From Strix aluco (Eukaryota; Chordata; Aves; Strigiformes; Strigidae): DNA of 64,000 nucleotides. Under the pieces are notes generated by a model. That model was not told the origin of the DNA. It was given only the letters and a program-made list of their open reading frames with translations, and ran no database searches. Made by a program: the position numbers and the translations under genes. The DNA lies in contig NC_133948.1 of NCBI RefSeq assembly GCF_031877795.1, forward strand, positions 12,880,948 to 12,944,947, given 5' to 3'. Of this stretch, positions 48,537 through 61,300 are shown in pieces. Within the stretch, counting starts at the first letter, position 1. Each line of letters starts with the position of its first letter.

Positions 48537-50062
48537 CCCTCAATTTCTCATATTCCTTGGGGAAATCTCTTTTTATTTCCTTGTCTCCAAAGAATATTTA
48601 CCTAATTCTGATAAGTTTGGTAAGTTTCATAAAATAACCGGATCAAATTAATCTCAGTTGTAATACCATTGTTGTCAGTGCAGTTACTTTTAACCCCTTA
48701 AGCAACTACATTATTTGAGCTGCCATCTTTATAGTCTCCATAAACTGTTTTCACTAAGATGATTTGAAATTTTTGAAATGTGTCCTTGAAAGTCAATGTA
48801 AATAAGCAAGCAAAAAAAAAATTATCACTTCTGTATGACATCTCTCTGAACTGCTTATATTTCTGTCTTCTCTTTGTGTCATTCACATGGTCTCCAGGCA
48901 ACATGCCAGTAATTTAGGTATACACAACAGTCCCAAAGCCTTTTATTCACATTTTTGGTTGCAAACTGGCAATGATAATATTACTCAGCCTTAGCTAATG
49001 TTTTCTAGATATTTCCCCTACTGAAGTCAAAATTACAAATGTCCTCACCAAATCTTCTTCCAGAAGACCAAATGTCCCAAAGCTATTCTTGCCAAAAGCC
49101 CATTTTATTAGAAATTAATGTAATCTGTGCCAAACTGAAAAAAGAAAACCCTTCTGCACCACAATAGTGCTCGCTTCCTTCTTGCATTTAGTAGAGCTTA
49201 AAGTAGATTACAAAAGTTCTGAAGAGAACCCTTTAGGCACAAAGGACACTCAGAAAGCAGAAACATGTACAAATGTCTAAAAAATTAGTTTCTTACTTCT
49301 GGTAGGCTAACACAGGATTTCTTATTGGAATGCTATGCTAAAAACATGAAAGTTCATGAACCAAGGCAGCAGTACCTAATAAAATTATCAGATCAATATC
49401 TGCTACAGCACAGAGTCTCTATTCAATCCAAAAGCAACAAAACAAGAACGTGCTATTCTGTTTTATTTCATAGTGAGAACAAAGTTAATTTGAGAAGGAG
49501 TTGGGGGAAGACACAGCTGGAGAGCAGAGTTACCAGCCTCAGGAAATTCAAGGAAATGTAATTGAGAACAAATTATCTCTTTAATTACTTTTGACCAAAT
49601 CAATAAAAACCAGGGAATAAAAAGCATGATGACTGCCACCTGGTAGAGGACAAAAAACACCAAAGTTGAAAATTACCACAAAACTAAAACACAGCCATGT
49701 TAAGAACAAAGCACTTCTCTTACAGAAGAAAAAAAAAAAAGAAGAGGGTGAAGGATATTAGTTCAATAAACAAGCAGCACATGCAGAAGTTAATGGTTGG
49801 TTTTGGCCACTGTTCACTGTTCTCAGCTGTGAAGATTGTTAATGCTTTACTGTGTTGTTTGAATTTCGGATTGTCCCCATCATTACTCAGGGATCAGAAA
49901 AAAGCCCCAAAACCCCAAGACCTCCTGTTTCCTTCTGAACTTCAATGGTTTCTCCCTTGCTGGTTTTTACTTATTAAACAATGTAGGAATTATTTATTAT
50001 TTAAGTTTAAGGCACAGCACTTATTCTTGTCAGTGTGTTAATAAAACAGAGCAAGATCTTAC

Positions 50063-50107
50063 CTCTCCTTTGGCTTCATTCCCAGATATGAGTAGTAATA
50101 CTCGCAC
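50063..50107 (-). CDS. CCDC60: candidate upstream CCDC60 exon
   Basis: 45 nt with acceptor TTGTGACCTCCAG|GTGCG and donor AAAGGAGAG|GTAAGA, phase 0 at both ends. It encodes VRVLLLISGNEAKGE, which would read straight into EPAKKEG of the exon at 43383. Human CCDC60 has AVRPFYASENLRQ at a similar distance from its start, a weak resemblance (VR.....S.N). It lacks a Met, so still another exon would be required. Evidence is splice-site quality and phase only. Confidence 0.35.
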
Positions 50108-50280
50108 CTGGAGGTCACAAATGTGTAGCTAAGCATGGCTGGCTCTGAGTGTGATGGATGGGACAGTCTTCTGGCTAGGCAGAGATGGAGGGACTACAAC
50201 GGCACCCAGTAGCAGTGAAGACTCCAAAGCCTATCTATCTATAACACTTACATGGTCCCCATTACTACAGTAGTTTAGCA

Positions 50281-50480
50281 GTTTACCACCTTTAAGACAT
50301 TAATCCTCACAACATTCTTGTCAAGTAGGAGTGTGGTATTATCCTCTTTGTATATATGAAGAATGAAGGTAGAACAAGATAAGTGACTTGTCCCTGGTCA
50401 CATACAATGTATACTCAAAGAGCGGGGTAATGAAAGCAGGTCTGGGAAGCCAAAAGCTTGCATCTTAGTCTGGAAGTCCC
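50281..50480 (+). mobile_element. MIR SINE
   Basis: Contains taatcctcacaacattcttg, attatcctctttgtat, gataagtgacttgtccctgg, then tcacatacaatg and gaaagcaggtctgggaagcc. This matches, in order, the MIR core and tail (attaatcctcacaac, attatccc, aagtaacttgccc, ggtcacacagc, gattcgaaccc). An ancient element, rarely this readable in birds. Confidence 0.65.
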
Positions 50481-53400
50481 AGATCCCCTCCCAGTCTGGC
50501 TGAATCTTACAGCAGTTGTCACTGAAGAACGTTAGAGGTAGCAGATTTCTGAACTGCCTTCTTTCTCCTCAACCATGTTTTAGTTTAACATTCCACAACT
50601 GTTCTTCATGTGGATGCTGAGCACTGAAGTTAACATGGATTTCAGATGTGCTGTTGACACCTTGACCTCTGCCTTTTTCTCTGTCTTATCTCAACTCCTC
50701 ACGGACCTTAAGATCTTCAAACAGTTCCTTTGAAAGTCTTGGCATTTATATGTGAGCAGGACAATCTATTTTATGGGCTGACTAAAAGAAATTTCACTCT
50801 GATGTGACTTTTGCTTGGATTTGTTCTTGAAGGGAAGCAGAGGGGCCATTTTCCATCTCCAGAATTCTGCATCTAATTCCATAGCAAATATACCGAGACT
50901 ACTGGCTCCACTGACCCTTTAGCAAACTCTTCACAAGGTGTCTTGACAGTGATCATCTGCTTTATCCTGCTTCACAGTAGAGCCCGTTTAGCTTGAGATT
51001 AAATTCTATTGTCTAGTAGAAACTAAGTTTCACAGCACCAAGGAAGCAGCAAGGTGGCCTGTAGTTAAGCACTAATTATTCTAGGGTGTAGTTCTGCTTT
51101 CTCACAGGTCCTCATACTCAGCAGTTACTTCAGCTGGCAATGGCAAAGGGTTGCAAAATGCTAAACTGGCTCAGGAGCCTGAGACCAAGTACACTGCTGT
51201 GTAATAATCTTCACGCTACCCTGTGCCATCCAAATAGCTTCAGTGTTTCACAGAGGTACAATTAGAATTAGCAAAAACAGTGGCCTTAAAAACAAGTAGT
51301 CAAAAAGGGTAAACAAATTAGTCAGTTTGATATCTCAGTGATTTTTAAATAGTAAGCTGTCTTTTTGAGATATACTCTTTCCGTAGCAGTAACTAATTCC
51401 TTCTTCCTCTCCTGCCCAGCTTGTACCTTAAACTCATGCACAGACTAAGTCCTTCACACAGGGGTAGTATGTCATTCCAGCCCCACCCATGCCGATTATG
51501 TGTAACCTCTATGCAACAGGCAGAAAAGACAGGATGGCGATGAAGGATCAAGCCAGCAAATGGAGTGCCTTTGTTCTCTAAAACCACAGTCACATTAGTT
51601 AGAATTTCAAAATTATTGAAAATTCAATGTTGCAACACAATTTTTCCCCCCAGGAATATATGTCTTACAGTTTTTGAATAGGTCTTATTAAAGTCCAGAC
51701 ATATCTAAAAAGTTATTTACTTTTTCAGTGGAACAGAGCTGACTGCTACTAAAAATATCATCACTGGCCCAGAAAAAAAAAAAAAATCTCAGAAAGATGA
51801 GCTACTCCCTATTTCACTGTCAGACCTACAATGGAAAAAAATTTCAAGTGACAACATAATGCAGACAATACAGTGAGATATTCTATATAGCCTGAGGTAA
51901 ATGAAACTGGCTTTGGAGTCTTTTTCCTTTTTCTTTTAAGTTGCTCTAGCCCACTTAACGAATAAATGGATTTGGGGCCATTCCCACAGAAACGCATTCT
52001 CTGAGAGGTCCTGGGAGCAAACTTGCACCACTCCTACTGGCTTTGTCGATAAATAGAAAATCTCATTCTGCAAAAACTGTTAAGCAAGCATTTTTTATAA
52101 GATCTAAAACTATTTTAAACCCCAACAACAAAGAAAAACACATCGAAAACCACAGTATGACAGGTTTCCTGGCACAATTTTCTCAAACAACAGCTGGCCA
52201 AATATGCCAGACTCACAGGAAGGAAAGAGCTGGCTGTGCTTTCTAAAGGACATTACTTCAAACAAACTAGATCTCAACTCTCTTGATCTTAAAGAAAAAA
52301 AAAATTTAGTTGGCATAGGGACAGGAAAACTATTGGTAGAATGAACAACTACTTACGGTTAAATTCACCTCTGGAAGGAACTGGGGACACATAAGCAAGC
52401 CCAGTTTTGCCTTGTAAACAGAATGCACAGTGGATCAGTACCAAGAACTGTCTCAAGCTCTGAGGCAGTTACTGTCATAACTTCTTTTAGAAAATCTCTT
52501 TCATGCAAGAAAGTTGAGTTCAAAATGATCAGTTTTATGTGGGTGATTTTGCTTTACTGATGTCTCAGAACACCTGATAGCTTATGTTAGTACAGTTCAT
52601 TAGAACTGATTGCATCCACCTGTATTTGAGTATAAAAAAAAGAAAGGAAAAAGGGCTTAAGGGAACTTTCCTGGTACTTGAAGTCAAATTACTGGATGTT
52701 AAGTTCCTAATTCCATGAGCTAGCTTTGTGTCTACCCAGCACTTATTTCTAGAATGTCTCAACCTGATGAGGTATACTTATTTTCTCACATAGACAAAGC
52801 CAGCCCAAGTGTGAAAGCCATCTGATGTGAACAATGATTTGTTAGAAGCCTCATAGTGGATGAAGCTCTGATTTCTGGGCAGCCAGACCCAGAAGTGGTT
52901 CATGCCCTGCATGCAAGGACAAAGTGATTTTTCAAAAACATTTATTAAAGGGGATAGGCAGGACCAATGGAGGCTGGGAATGGCAATGCCATGGAAAACC
53001 ACAAGTTTATTTGATTAATCCTAGCAGAGCTCTATGACACTGGTTGCTCACAGACAGCATCTGCAAAAATTCAAACTTTGTATCAAAATAAATGTTTGAC
53101 TGTGAAGTATCAAAGTGGTACATAATGTAGTCATCATTTCCATGATTAAAATTGGGTACTCTCAGATGACAGTAAAAGCACAAGAAGGTGCTTGTGTGTG
53201 GGCAAAAGAAGAGCTAGAACTGTGATAACACCAGAGGTTTAAAACACTATAATTGATTGTTATTTCAGACTGCATGACCCTATTTGCTTGCAAGGAATAT
53301 GCTATAATTTGTTTTACCATGATCCTTCTCTAGAGAAAAAGCTGTGAATAACTGGAATAGCCATGGTGATTTTTGCTTGTATTTTTATACTCACAGGACA

Positions 53401-56400
53401 CAAAAATAAGCCAATAATCTTCACCTCTGTCATAGGCTTTACTTTGGCTTTGGCATAGTAAAAAGAATGGACATGACTGAGCCGCTTTCACAGTAAAACT
53501 TTGAAAGGTCTCTTAGTAATGAACTTTCTTCCTACGCTGAAGACTGAGGATCGTCCTATTCAGGATCGTGCAGAAGAGATCCATCTTGGACTTCTCCAAT
53601 TATACATGATTTGATTTACTCAGAACTAAGCTAAGAAGCATTCAGTCACATGAACACACATACTTACCAAAGCCCTCTTGCAGTAGACAATTTATTTGGT
53701 CCACATACCTAGTTTGCTAAGAAGCTATAAAGTCTAGCATAGTCTTAATCAGTGTGAAAGACTGTACGTACTTTAAAAGTCTGAGAATTCTTAGGGATAT
53801 GTCAAGAACCTAATTTCTGGACAATCCACATGGATAGTCTAGAATTAGCTGTGAGACTAGGACACATTCTGGTGAAATGGCAGTGTCTTAGGATGAACAG
53901 AAAGCTAACGTTTTCTGTTTCATAGCTCTGTTTTTTGCTGAGTAATATCTAAACCTCATGTAACAGCCTGAAAGTGTTGGAAAGGCTGGATGGCAATACT
54001 GTGGTTGGAGAAGAAAATGTCAAATGTATACGGAAAGATTACGCCTGAGCTTGTTAAAGCAATTGTTTCACTTGTATCTTCCCAGCTCACTAGTGGCACT
54101 CTTAATGTTGTTATTCTGGGATCACGGTGACTCATGTTTCTGGAGAAGAAAATAACAGAAAGCCAACATTAACAGAAAGCTCAGCTGATTAAACACCACT
54201 TCCTCCCATCTATGGCTTTCCTAAGAAAACTTGTGTGGAGGAGAGCTGTGCTAACAGATTGCTTTCCAAGTAAGGAATCTAAATAAGTTATTACTCAGCC
54301 TAAATAGTTATCAAAAGTAACCACTTTTTTTTTTCCGAAGTGGTAGGTGATATCTGTAGATCTTGAGCTTTGGACAAACAAACATTACATCCATTTCAGG
54401 GAGGGGGGAGGAAGTTTTTTTCCAAAGGCAGATAAGACTCAGCAACTAGGAAAAACAAAATCCTACAAAGAAATGCTAGAGAAGTTTAGTAACCATAATT
54501 CTCTTCCATCATCACATCACTTTAAAGCATTTTTAAAAGGATGACGTTTTCTAGCCACATCCAGATAGATAATATCCTAATACACAAATTACTGCTACAG
54601 ATTCTCTCCTCTAAGAATGCAGACAGATTAATCAGAATCTCCTAGCAGATTGCCAAATACAAAACTTTTATTTGGTGTTACTCTGCATGCAGTGATATAT
54701 CTAAGGTCAGAATGTAACCTTCCATATGGAATAGCTAGACAATGAGAATAATATAGTAGGATCATTATGGAATTTATCTATCATTTTTTCAAGTTATGTT
54801 CTGTCTTTCAAAATTTAAACTTCTACATTTATCTTGCACACTGTCTAATCTTTTGGATATTCTAAATCATATTTTTAAAACTCAGATGATTGAGTTTGTA
54901 TAATGAGAAATTTAATGACCTGTAAAATGAACAGAATGCATCTGCCAGCCCTAAAAAAGTAATCTTTCCACCACATGCACGTCACAATATGGGACTGACA
55001 GTTCCATTGTTATTTTTCCAGGCAGCCACTCCCGTTGCTTCCCTAAAACAAACATGCTTTTTTTGATATAACTTGAAGACTAAGATTTTTTTTTAAATGT
55101 TTAAATATTTCTTAAAACATTTTTCCAGTAACACTAAAATAGAATAAACAAAGAGTATACAATGGTTGCTATATAAATACCCCCCAGGTAAACTGAAAAT
55201 ACAAAGTTTACAAACAAAAGATAACCAAATTCTGAACCACCATTTTATTTCACTGAAACATATCTTTGTTAAAGGGTCAAATTCTCTACTGGATTAAAGA
55301 TCCTAACTGAATCCATATTTTGACAGGGATGAATGTGGTCCATACTACAACAGCAGAATGAATGCGCATCCACAGACTGGCTGGCATCAACTTCATCCAT
55401 GATAAGCATGAGACAGATTAAGGCGTCAAGAAAAGGATCTTTGTGGCTGTGTTTTATGTAAGATTACAGAGTATCCTTTAATCCCGATACAAAGTTCAAA
55501 ACATCCCTTATGTCTATACCAAGGTTCTACAAACATGTCTGCATAGGTTTTAGGTACAGCATACAGAACTAAAAATGACCTTTTTTAAATTATCTATTTG
55601 TAATTAATACTAAAACTTGAGCATGCATGCACACAACCCCCCCATTTGTACCTAGTGTACGCTGGATCATAAGATTAGGTTAGCATTCTGGCACAGATCT
55701 GACTAGGTTATCTGCAAATAAATCTCTATACCATTTTATATGTGACTTACAGAAAGTCTTAATATTTAGGAACTACTCCACACTTCTTGTAAAACAAGTT
55801 CGGTCCAAACTAAGGGAATAAACCACAGCTAAACCATCAAAACTTGACTTTCCAAAGGACAGCTATTTTCAGAAGCATTTTGTGATAGCCGTGCCAGCTG
55901 CACACACAGACTGCATTACATCTGTGGCCCATTCTCCTTAAGCATTGTCTTTGTTTTGATTTCCTATTTTGTATTCCATTAGTTTTAAGGCTGTATGCCA
56001 TACTGCCATTAAATCACTGTTTTCAAGCAATAGTGTCTTCCAGCTGACCTCAGAGCAAAATAGCACAAAGACTTACATTCATACGATTTGCTGTTACAAC
56101 CAACAGGTGCTGGAAAGCCTTATTCCAAAGCTTATCTATCTTACATAGCTAACTTGCTCTGACTTACCAGTTATTGTCATGCACCAATTCAGATCCCACA
56201 TAAATATCATCAGCCAACATTAATTTAGGAAAATAGCTGAAAGTGAAATACCTGAAGGGAAAAAAATTACATACACAATATTTCACAGAAAGCAGCTTTC
56301 TTAAAAGGGAAGGATTCAAACATTTCTGATGAGCTAATGGAAATGGCAAAGTGACTATTTGGAAAGGGTTTGTTTTGTTGGGTTGTTCTTGTTTTGTTGT

Positions 56401-59400
56401 TTTTTTTGATTTTTTAAATTTGTTTTTATCTGCTTTCACTAAAAGATGAAGTGAGCTCACTGTTAGCAAGAGTGATTTCAGTCTGTCAGACAAAGTTGAA
56501 TGATTCTGTGCTGCTGAGCTTTTAGAAAAAGCCAGAAAAAAAATAAAAATAAAGCTTTCATCTGATGAACCTGGATAGGGATCACTAGGATCCTGCCAAG
56601 ATTTAATTTCTCATTTTTCAGGGATTAACATCATTGTTTATAGTTCAGGCTGTTGCATAGTGACACAAGCTCTAAGCAGGGTGACAAGAAACAAACCCAA
56701 CCAAACAAATAACAATTCCAAGACATAGCAATGCCTCTGACGGGAGTTTAAAATAAGCTTAATTTACAAAAATCCACCTATGAGCTTCACCAACAATGGC
56801 AGCACTTGTGGAGGCAGAGCTCACGGGTGAAGTGCCTGAGAAGCCTCCAGCGACAGTACAGCTGTCTGTACAGAGGATTCAGCTCCCTGAACTGTAATGA
56901 ACAATTTGTCTCACAGCTTTGATCTGCTGTCAGTTTAGCTGACACTAACTCCAGGAATTAATTTCTAACATTTTAGGGTAACCTAATAAAAAAAAAAAAA
57001 GAAACAGTGTGTGCTAGATCTCTGTAGATAACCCATCACCTGCTGCAGGTATTAACAGTAAAGTTAAATGTTTTTCTGTTACAGTACAAAGGCTCTCCAC
57101 TTTGTGAATGCATAAATACATAACCCTAAGACAAAGTATCAGAATGTAAAGCAGCATAAAGGACAGAATATTTTAACCATATGCTCTAAGTTAATACTGT
57201 GTTGGTCCTATGATTTGAGAAGCTTCCTTAGAGAAAAGGCTTCCTTTGTACAACTGAACACATCTTTTATGTGAACAATCTGGTTCACAACTAGAGGGAG
57301 ACCAGTTTCCAAGTTTTTAAAACCATCACAATGGAACTGGACTAGAATATGTTTGAAGCTTAATTGTTATAGATTTTCAATTATTTTGTCAATGTAATGA
57401 ATGCACTGTATGAAAGTCATAAATACTTCTAGCTCTGGCGTAACTAATCGACACTAAATAGAGCAGTAAATACCAGCTTTAGAAAACATTTAGGAAGGGA
57501 ATATAAACTCTCTTTAAATTCAGTCCTACTGTTATTCTGTCATTATGCTGCAGATGGATCACCATCCATCTATGTCAGTCCACTCTGGGCAAAAATCTTT
57601 GTCAGCAGCAAACTGCCACTCTGTTGTGGTTTAAAGTTGTCACACTTGACCACTGTGAACTGATGGCAGTCACACCATTCATCACCAGCCAGCCAACAAA
57701 CCTGCCAATACCATTACACCTGCAAGAAAGTACTAGTCCTAAGAGTTACCAATGACCAGACATACAGACCTTTCCTGTTTCCTGTTCCCCTGTATTCAGG
57801 CATGTGTCTGGCAGTAGGTTGTGTGACAGGAGGGGAATGTTGCTTTCTGGGCTCTCAAGTGTGATGTTTAGTGGGGAATGCTTTGCATGTAGGCTCCATG
57901 AGATAATGTTCACTACCTGCGGTACTGTGTCACAGCCTCTCTGACATATCCAGCACAGCCAGTTGGCAGACCACAGATCAAGATGACCAGTAGCAACTGG
58001 CAGCTGGGGTCAGACAGTACCACAAATACACAAGGTATCAGTCTAGTTGTGGGAGAATTCAACCAGAAGTTGTATTCTAAAACTGTCAGACATGACAGGT
58101 TTGACTTTCTGCCATTAACTCACCAGTGAAAAAGATAATGTTTGCCCTTTATTTTTAGTCTGTAGTCATGAGATAACTTCATTTATTCTTAAAATAAATA
58201 GCTCCCCAAACAGTAGGACAAACAATTAGCTATAAGGATCATTTGTTATCTGACAAAGCCGTAAGTCTTCCTCTATCTGAACTGGGAGCTAACAGATTCA
58301 AGGAGTACAAGCAGTTAAAGAATGACTTTGACAGGAGAGGGAGAAATCAACTGAGACAGAGCAGAGTTCAGTAACATAGGGTTCCTGAAGCACTGAGAGG
58401 GAAATGTTGACACACAGTGGGACCAAATGATGCCACATAGGAATCCTGGACAGATCAGGATTCTCAGTATGGAAGACCAATGAGGCTGTCTGTTCACTGG
58501 GAACAATTGGTTGTACCTCCAGGAGAGAAATGAAGCACAGAAGCCAAAACTACTGAATACATTTCAGACTGAAGAACTGCAGTCCAAGGACTGCTCTAAC
58601 AGATGAGGAATGACATGATTTCACCCTCCCAGAAGTGCCACAGGCATCAGCTCAAGGCCAAAGACACAGCAGAGTGCACTCACAGTGACTAGGATTGGCC
58701 AGAGACTTCAGTGGGTTCTGTAATTTACTGCAATCTAACTTTAATTGCAGCAGAGAAAACATTACAAATAACCCTAACAGCTTTGCAGTCTCTATCTCAA
58801 ACATACGGATTGTTACCTTGTGCCCAATGTAATACAGCTAGAATTTGCCTTTTATGAGTAAGGAAAGTTATTAAAAGTCAAAATCATTCTTAAAAAGGTA
58901 AGATTTGTAATGGATGCAGTGTATGAATGAGTGATTACAAATTTAAATATATCACAACCACTTTATGAAGAATCTTCTGACCCTTAAATGAAATTGTGTA
59001 GGTGTGTAATATGAAGCAAAATGCTTGCAGACAAAAATCTAGCAGTGTTTCACTTGAAGAACTGTACCTTATTCCATGATTACTCCACTGAGGTTGATAG
59101 ACAGGCATATGAAATATCTGAGTATTCTACCCACACCACTAACGACTGTGGAATCTGTCTTTTGTACCTGCTTAGATTAGCAGAGAGGACATAGAAACCT
59201 TTTAGCAGTAAGTCATTAAGGAATTAAGTTAAAACCTCCCTCTTAATACACTGGAAGAAAAGGTTCCAGGCTACAATACCCCAAACAATGTCACAGCCTA
59301 GTTCTCACAAAAAACCACAAAGTAACTCCTTTTTCCAAATGAAGAGCATCCAAAGTAACATTATAGTTACTGCCTCTGTTCCCCATACCTTGCTTTTGAG

Positions 59401-61056
59401 CTCTTAATGTAACGACTGACAGTTATATAGCTGCCTAATTAACTTGACTATTGTTCCCTAAAAATACACTCTATCTTAGCTCTCCTTCTGTGCAAACAGC
59501 ATAACGTTAATTTAATAGAAAGATCACATTATACTACAAGGAATGTAGTGACATTCCATTATGTCCTTCTCTCCCTGCTTGCAGTCCTCCCCCGTCATTG
59601 CTGCTGTGCATTCAACACTTTTTCTATAGGCATTTCATGAATAATGAGAAGCTACTCTAGCCATGGAAAGTGCTGCCTTCCACTGCTTGCAATTTAAGAT
59701 ACATCATTCTACAGTCTCAACGAAAGCGAACCACCACCAATCTGATTTTACATAAACGGTTTTTGCTCTGCAAGCCAAACTTAAGCTTGAATTATTACAC
59801 CACCACCCCCACCTCCCCCGCCTTCATTCACTTTGCCTACGCAGGGAAATATTCCAATTTAAGTACACGTTTCAAAGTTCTTGCATTCAGATCAACTTAC
59901 CCTGAAACTGTTATTTTCTATACGAGAAGGATAATTTCTCCTCTGCCATGCAATGTTTGGGGGGAATTAGCAAGGTCTTCTGCCTAAACTTCAACTTGCT
60001 TAAACTGCTGTCTGCTCTCTTCAGTTCACCTCTCCTTTTTCAACTGGACACATTATTCTTCATCACATTCTATCCTGAACTCTCGGGTAGTATTGCTCTG
60101 CTCTGTTGACCAGAGTTAACCAGAGATGACTGATAACGACCTCTACATTCAGTCTGCAAAGTGCTTTTGGCATCATTTGGTGTAAAAATGATGTATAAAT
60201 ATATTATCCTTCCTAGAAACAAGCACAACCCAACCTATCTACAAATCTAGTCCTGCATTTCTACATCAGTTCTGATTTTTTTTTTGCCGCCTCGTGAATA
60301 TAAAAATCTGCACATTGTTCATGTTCCCCTGCCCTTAATCAAATACCTACCACCTCCCACCTGTGATCACATCCACAGAGAGGTTCCTAAGCTCCACATA
60401 CACAAAAGACTTGGGCTTTCCTACCTGAAACATTTTCTTACAGTTCTGGTACACATACATCCATTCCTGACATAACTCCACTGAACATAATGTTAGAGAA
60501 ATCCACCAGTGTCTAGTAAGATCAGCATTAACATTCCTTTGTGCTATCTGAATGACATGAAGGAATAGGAACCAGAAACTTATCCGTGAAATACAAAGTG
60601 TTAAGCCTACTGTCCAGGGCAAGTTCTCAATCAGTCATATCCATAAACAGTAACAACCATTTATTTCTTCCATAGCACTTCTAGTCAAATATCAAAATGT
60701 TTTTCACCATTCTCTCCCAAAACTAGCCACCTGACAAAAATGTTTTCAGTTATCAAAAGTCATTTTTAACTGCCAGACTGAAGCCAGGGACACCAGGCTC
60801 TCCACATACAACGTGTGGGAATACAACAGAAGATTGGTGAGGAGGATTGTAAACACACTCAAGTGACTTGCAGCTGGGGTGCCCAAAAACACATATATCA
60901 CACTAATTGTTGCTTAGCTGTGTGTGCTTGATGGGTAGAATGTCTGTGTTTAGGTAACAGGCTTGTGAGAGACTCAGAGGCACCCTATCAAACATCCTTG
61001 AGATTCCTGCCCTGCTGTGGGAAAGATCAAAGCACAGTGGAAAAGTACCCTGCAAA
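50481..61056. other. upstream region of CCDC60, second part
   Basis: About 10.6 kb, mostly AT-rich, with A-runs near 51774 and 56989. No CpG island, exon with database-recognisable protein, or structured RNA was found. HSPB8, expected on this side by human gene order, is not visible. Confidence 0.5.
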
Positions 61057-61300
61057 AATCCCCTATATATACGGGCAAAAGCAGCAGGTTCAAGATCTAT
61101 TTCCTTCTTTGCCTCTTTCTGGCTAGCAAGGACCGAGCTCTGCAGTGCCTGCATCCCTGCTTGCATGCCTCTGCCTGGGTGTTGCTGCGGAGATCCCCTG
61201 AGTCACAAGGTAACAAGAATAAATTTACTCTTTGCATTTCATCTGTGGTTTTGTGACTGTTCCTCTGTCCTGCCTGTGCTGGCTAGCACACAAGGAATAG
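61057..61300 (+). mobile_element. possible solo LTR or TATA-driven first exon
   Basis: A TATA box (CCTATATATACGGG) around 61057-61070 is followed by a Cys/Leu-coding, GC-richer stretch, a splice-donor-like ACAAG|GTAACA at 61209, AATAAA at 61218-61223 and a T/G-rich tail (catctgtggttttgtgactg). TATA, a short transcribed region and AATAAA packed within 160 bp is the typical layout of a retroviral LTR (U3-R-U5). Terminal TG/CA and flanking duplications could not be fixed, and no internal retroviral genes lie beside it, so it would be a solo LTR. A host promoter is the alternative. Confidence 0.4.

Larger units (their letters stand above)
43384..50280. other. 5' intron or upstream region of CCDC60, first part
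   Basis: Non-coding apart from the candidate exon at 50063-50107. It contains the perfect 28-bp tandem duplication at 48481-48536 and A/T runs near 46361 and 49727. A 148-codon minus-strand frame at 47887-48333 has no recognised domain and a 93-codon frame runs opposite it; I treat both as unproven. Confidence 0.55.

Noticed and set aside
50063-50136. Start exon beginning MLSYTFVTSRCEYYYS at 50136
   Set aside because: It has an ATG and uses the same donor, but it ends in phase 2; joined to the exon at 43383 it runs into a stop after about 18 codons.
57620-57720. tgttgtggtttaaag as the start of an avian ERVL-type LTR
   Set aside because: Only about 15 bp resemble such an LTR start; the following sequence lacks a TATA box, polyadenylation signal or clear 3' end.
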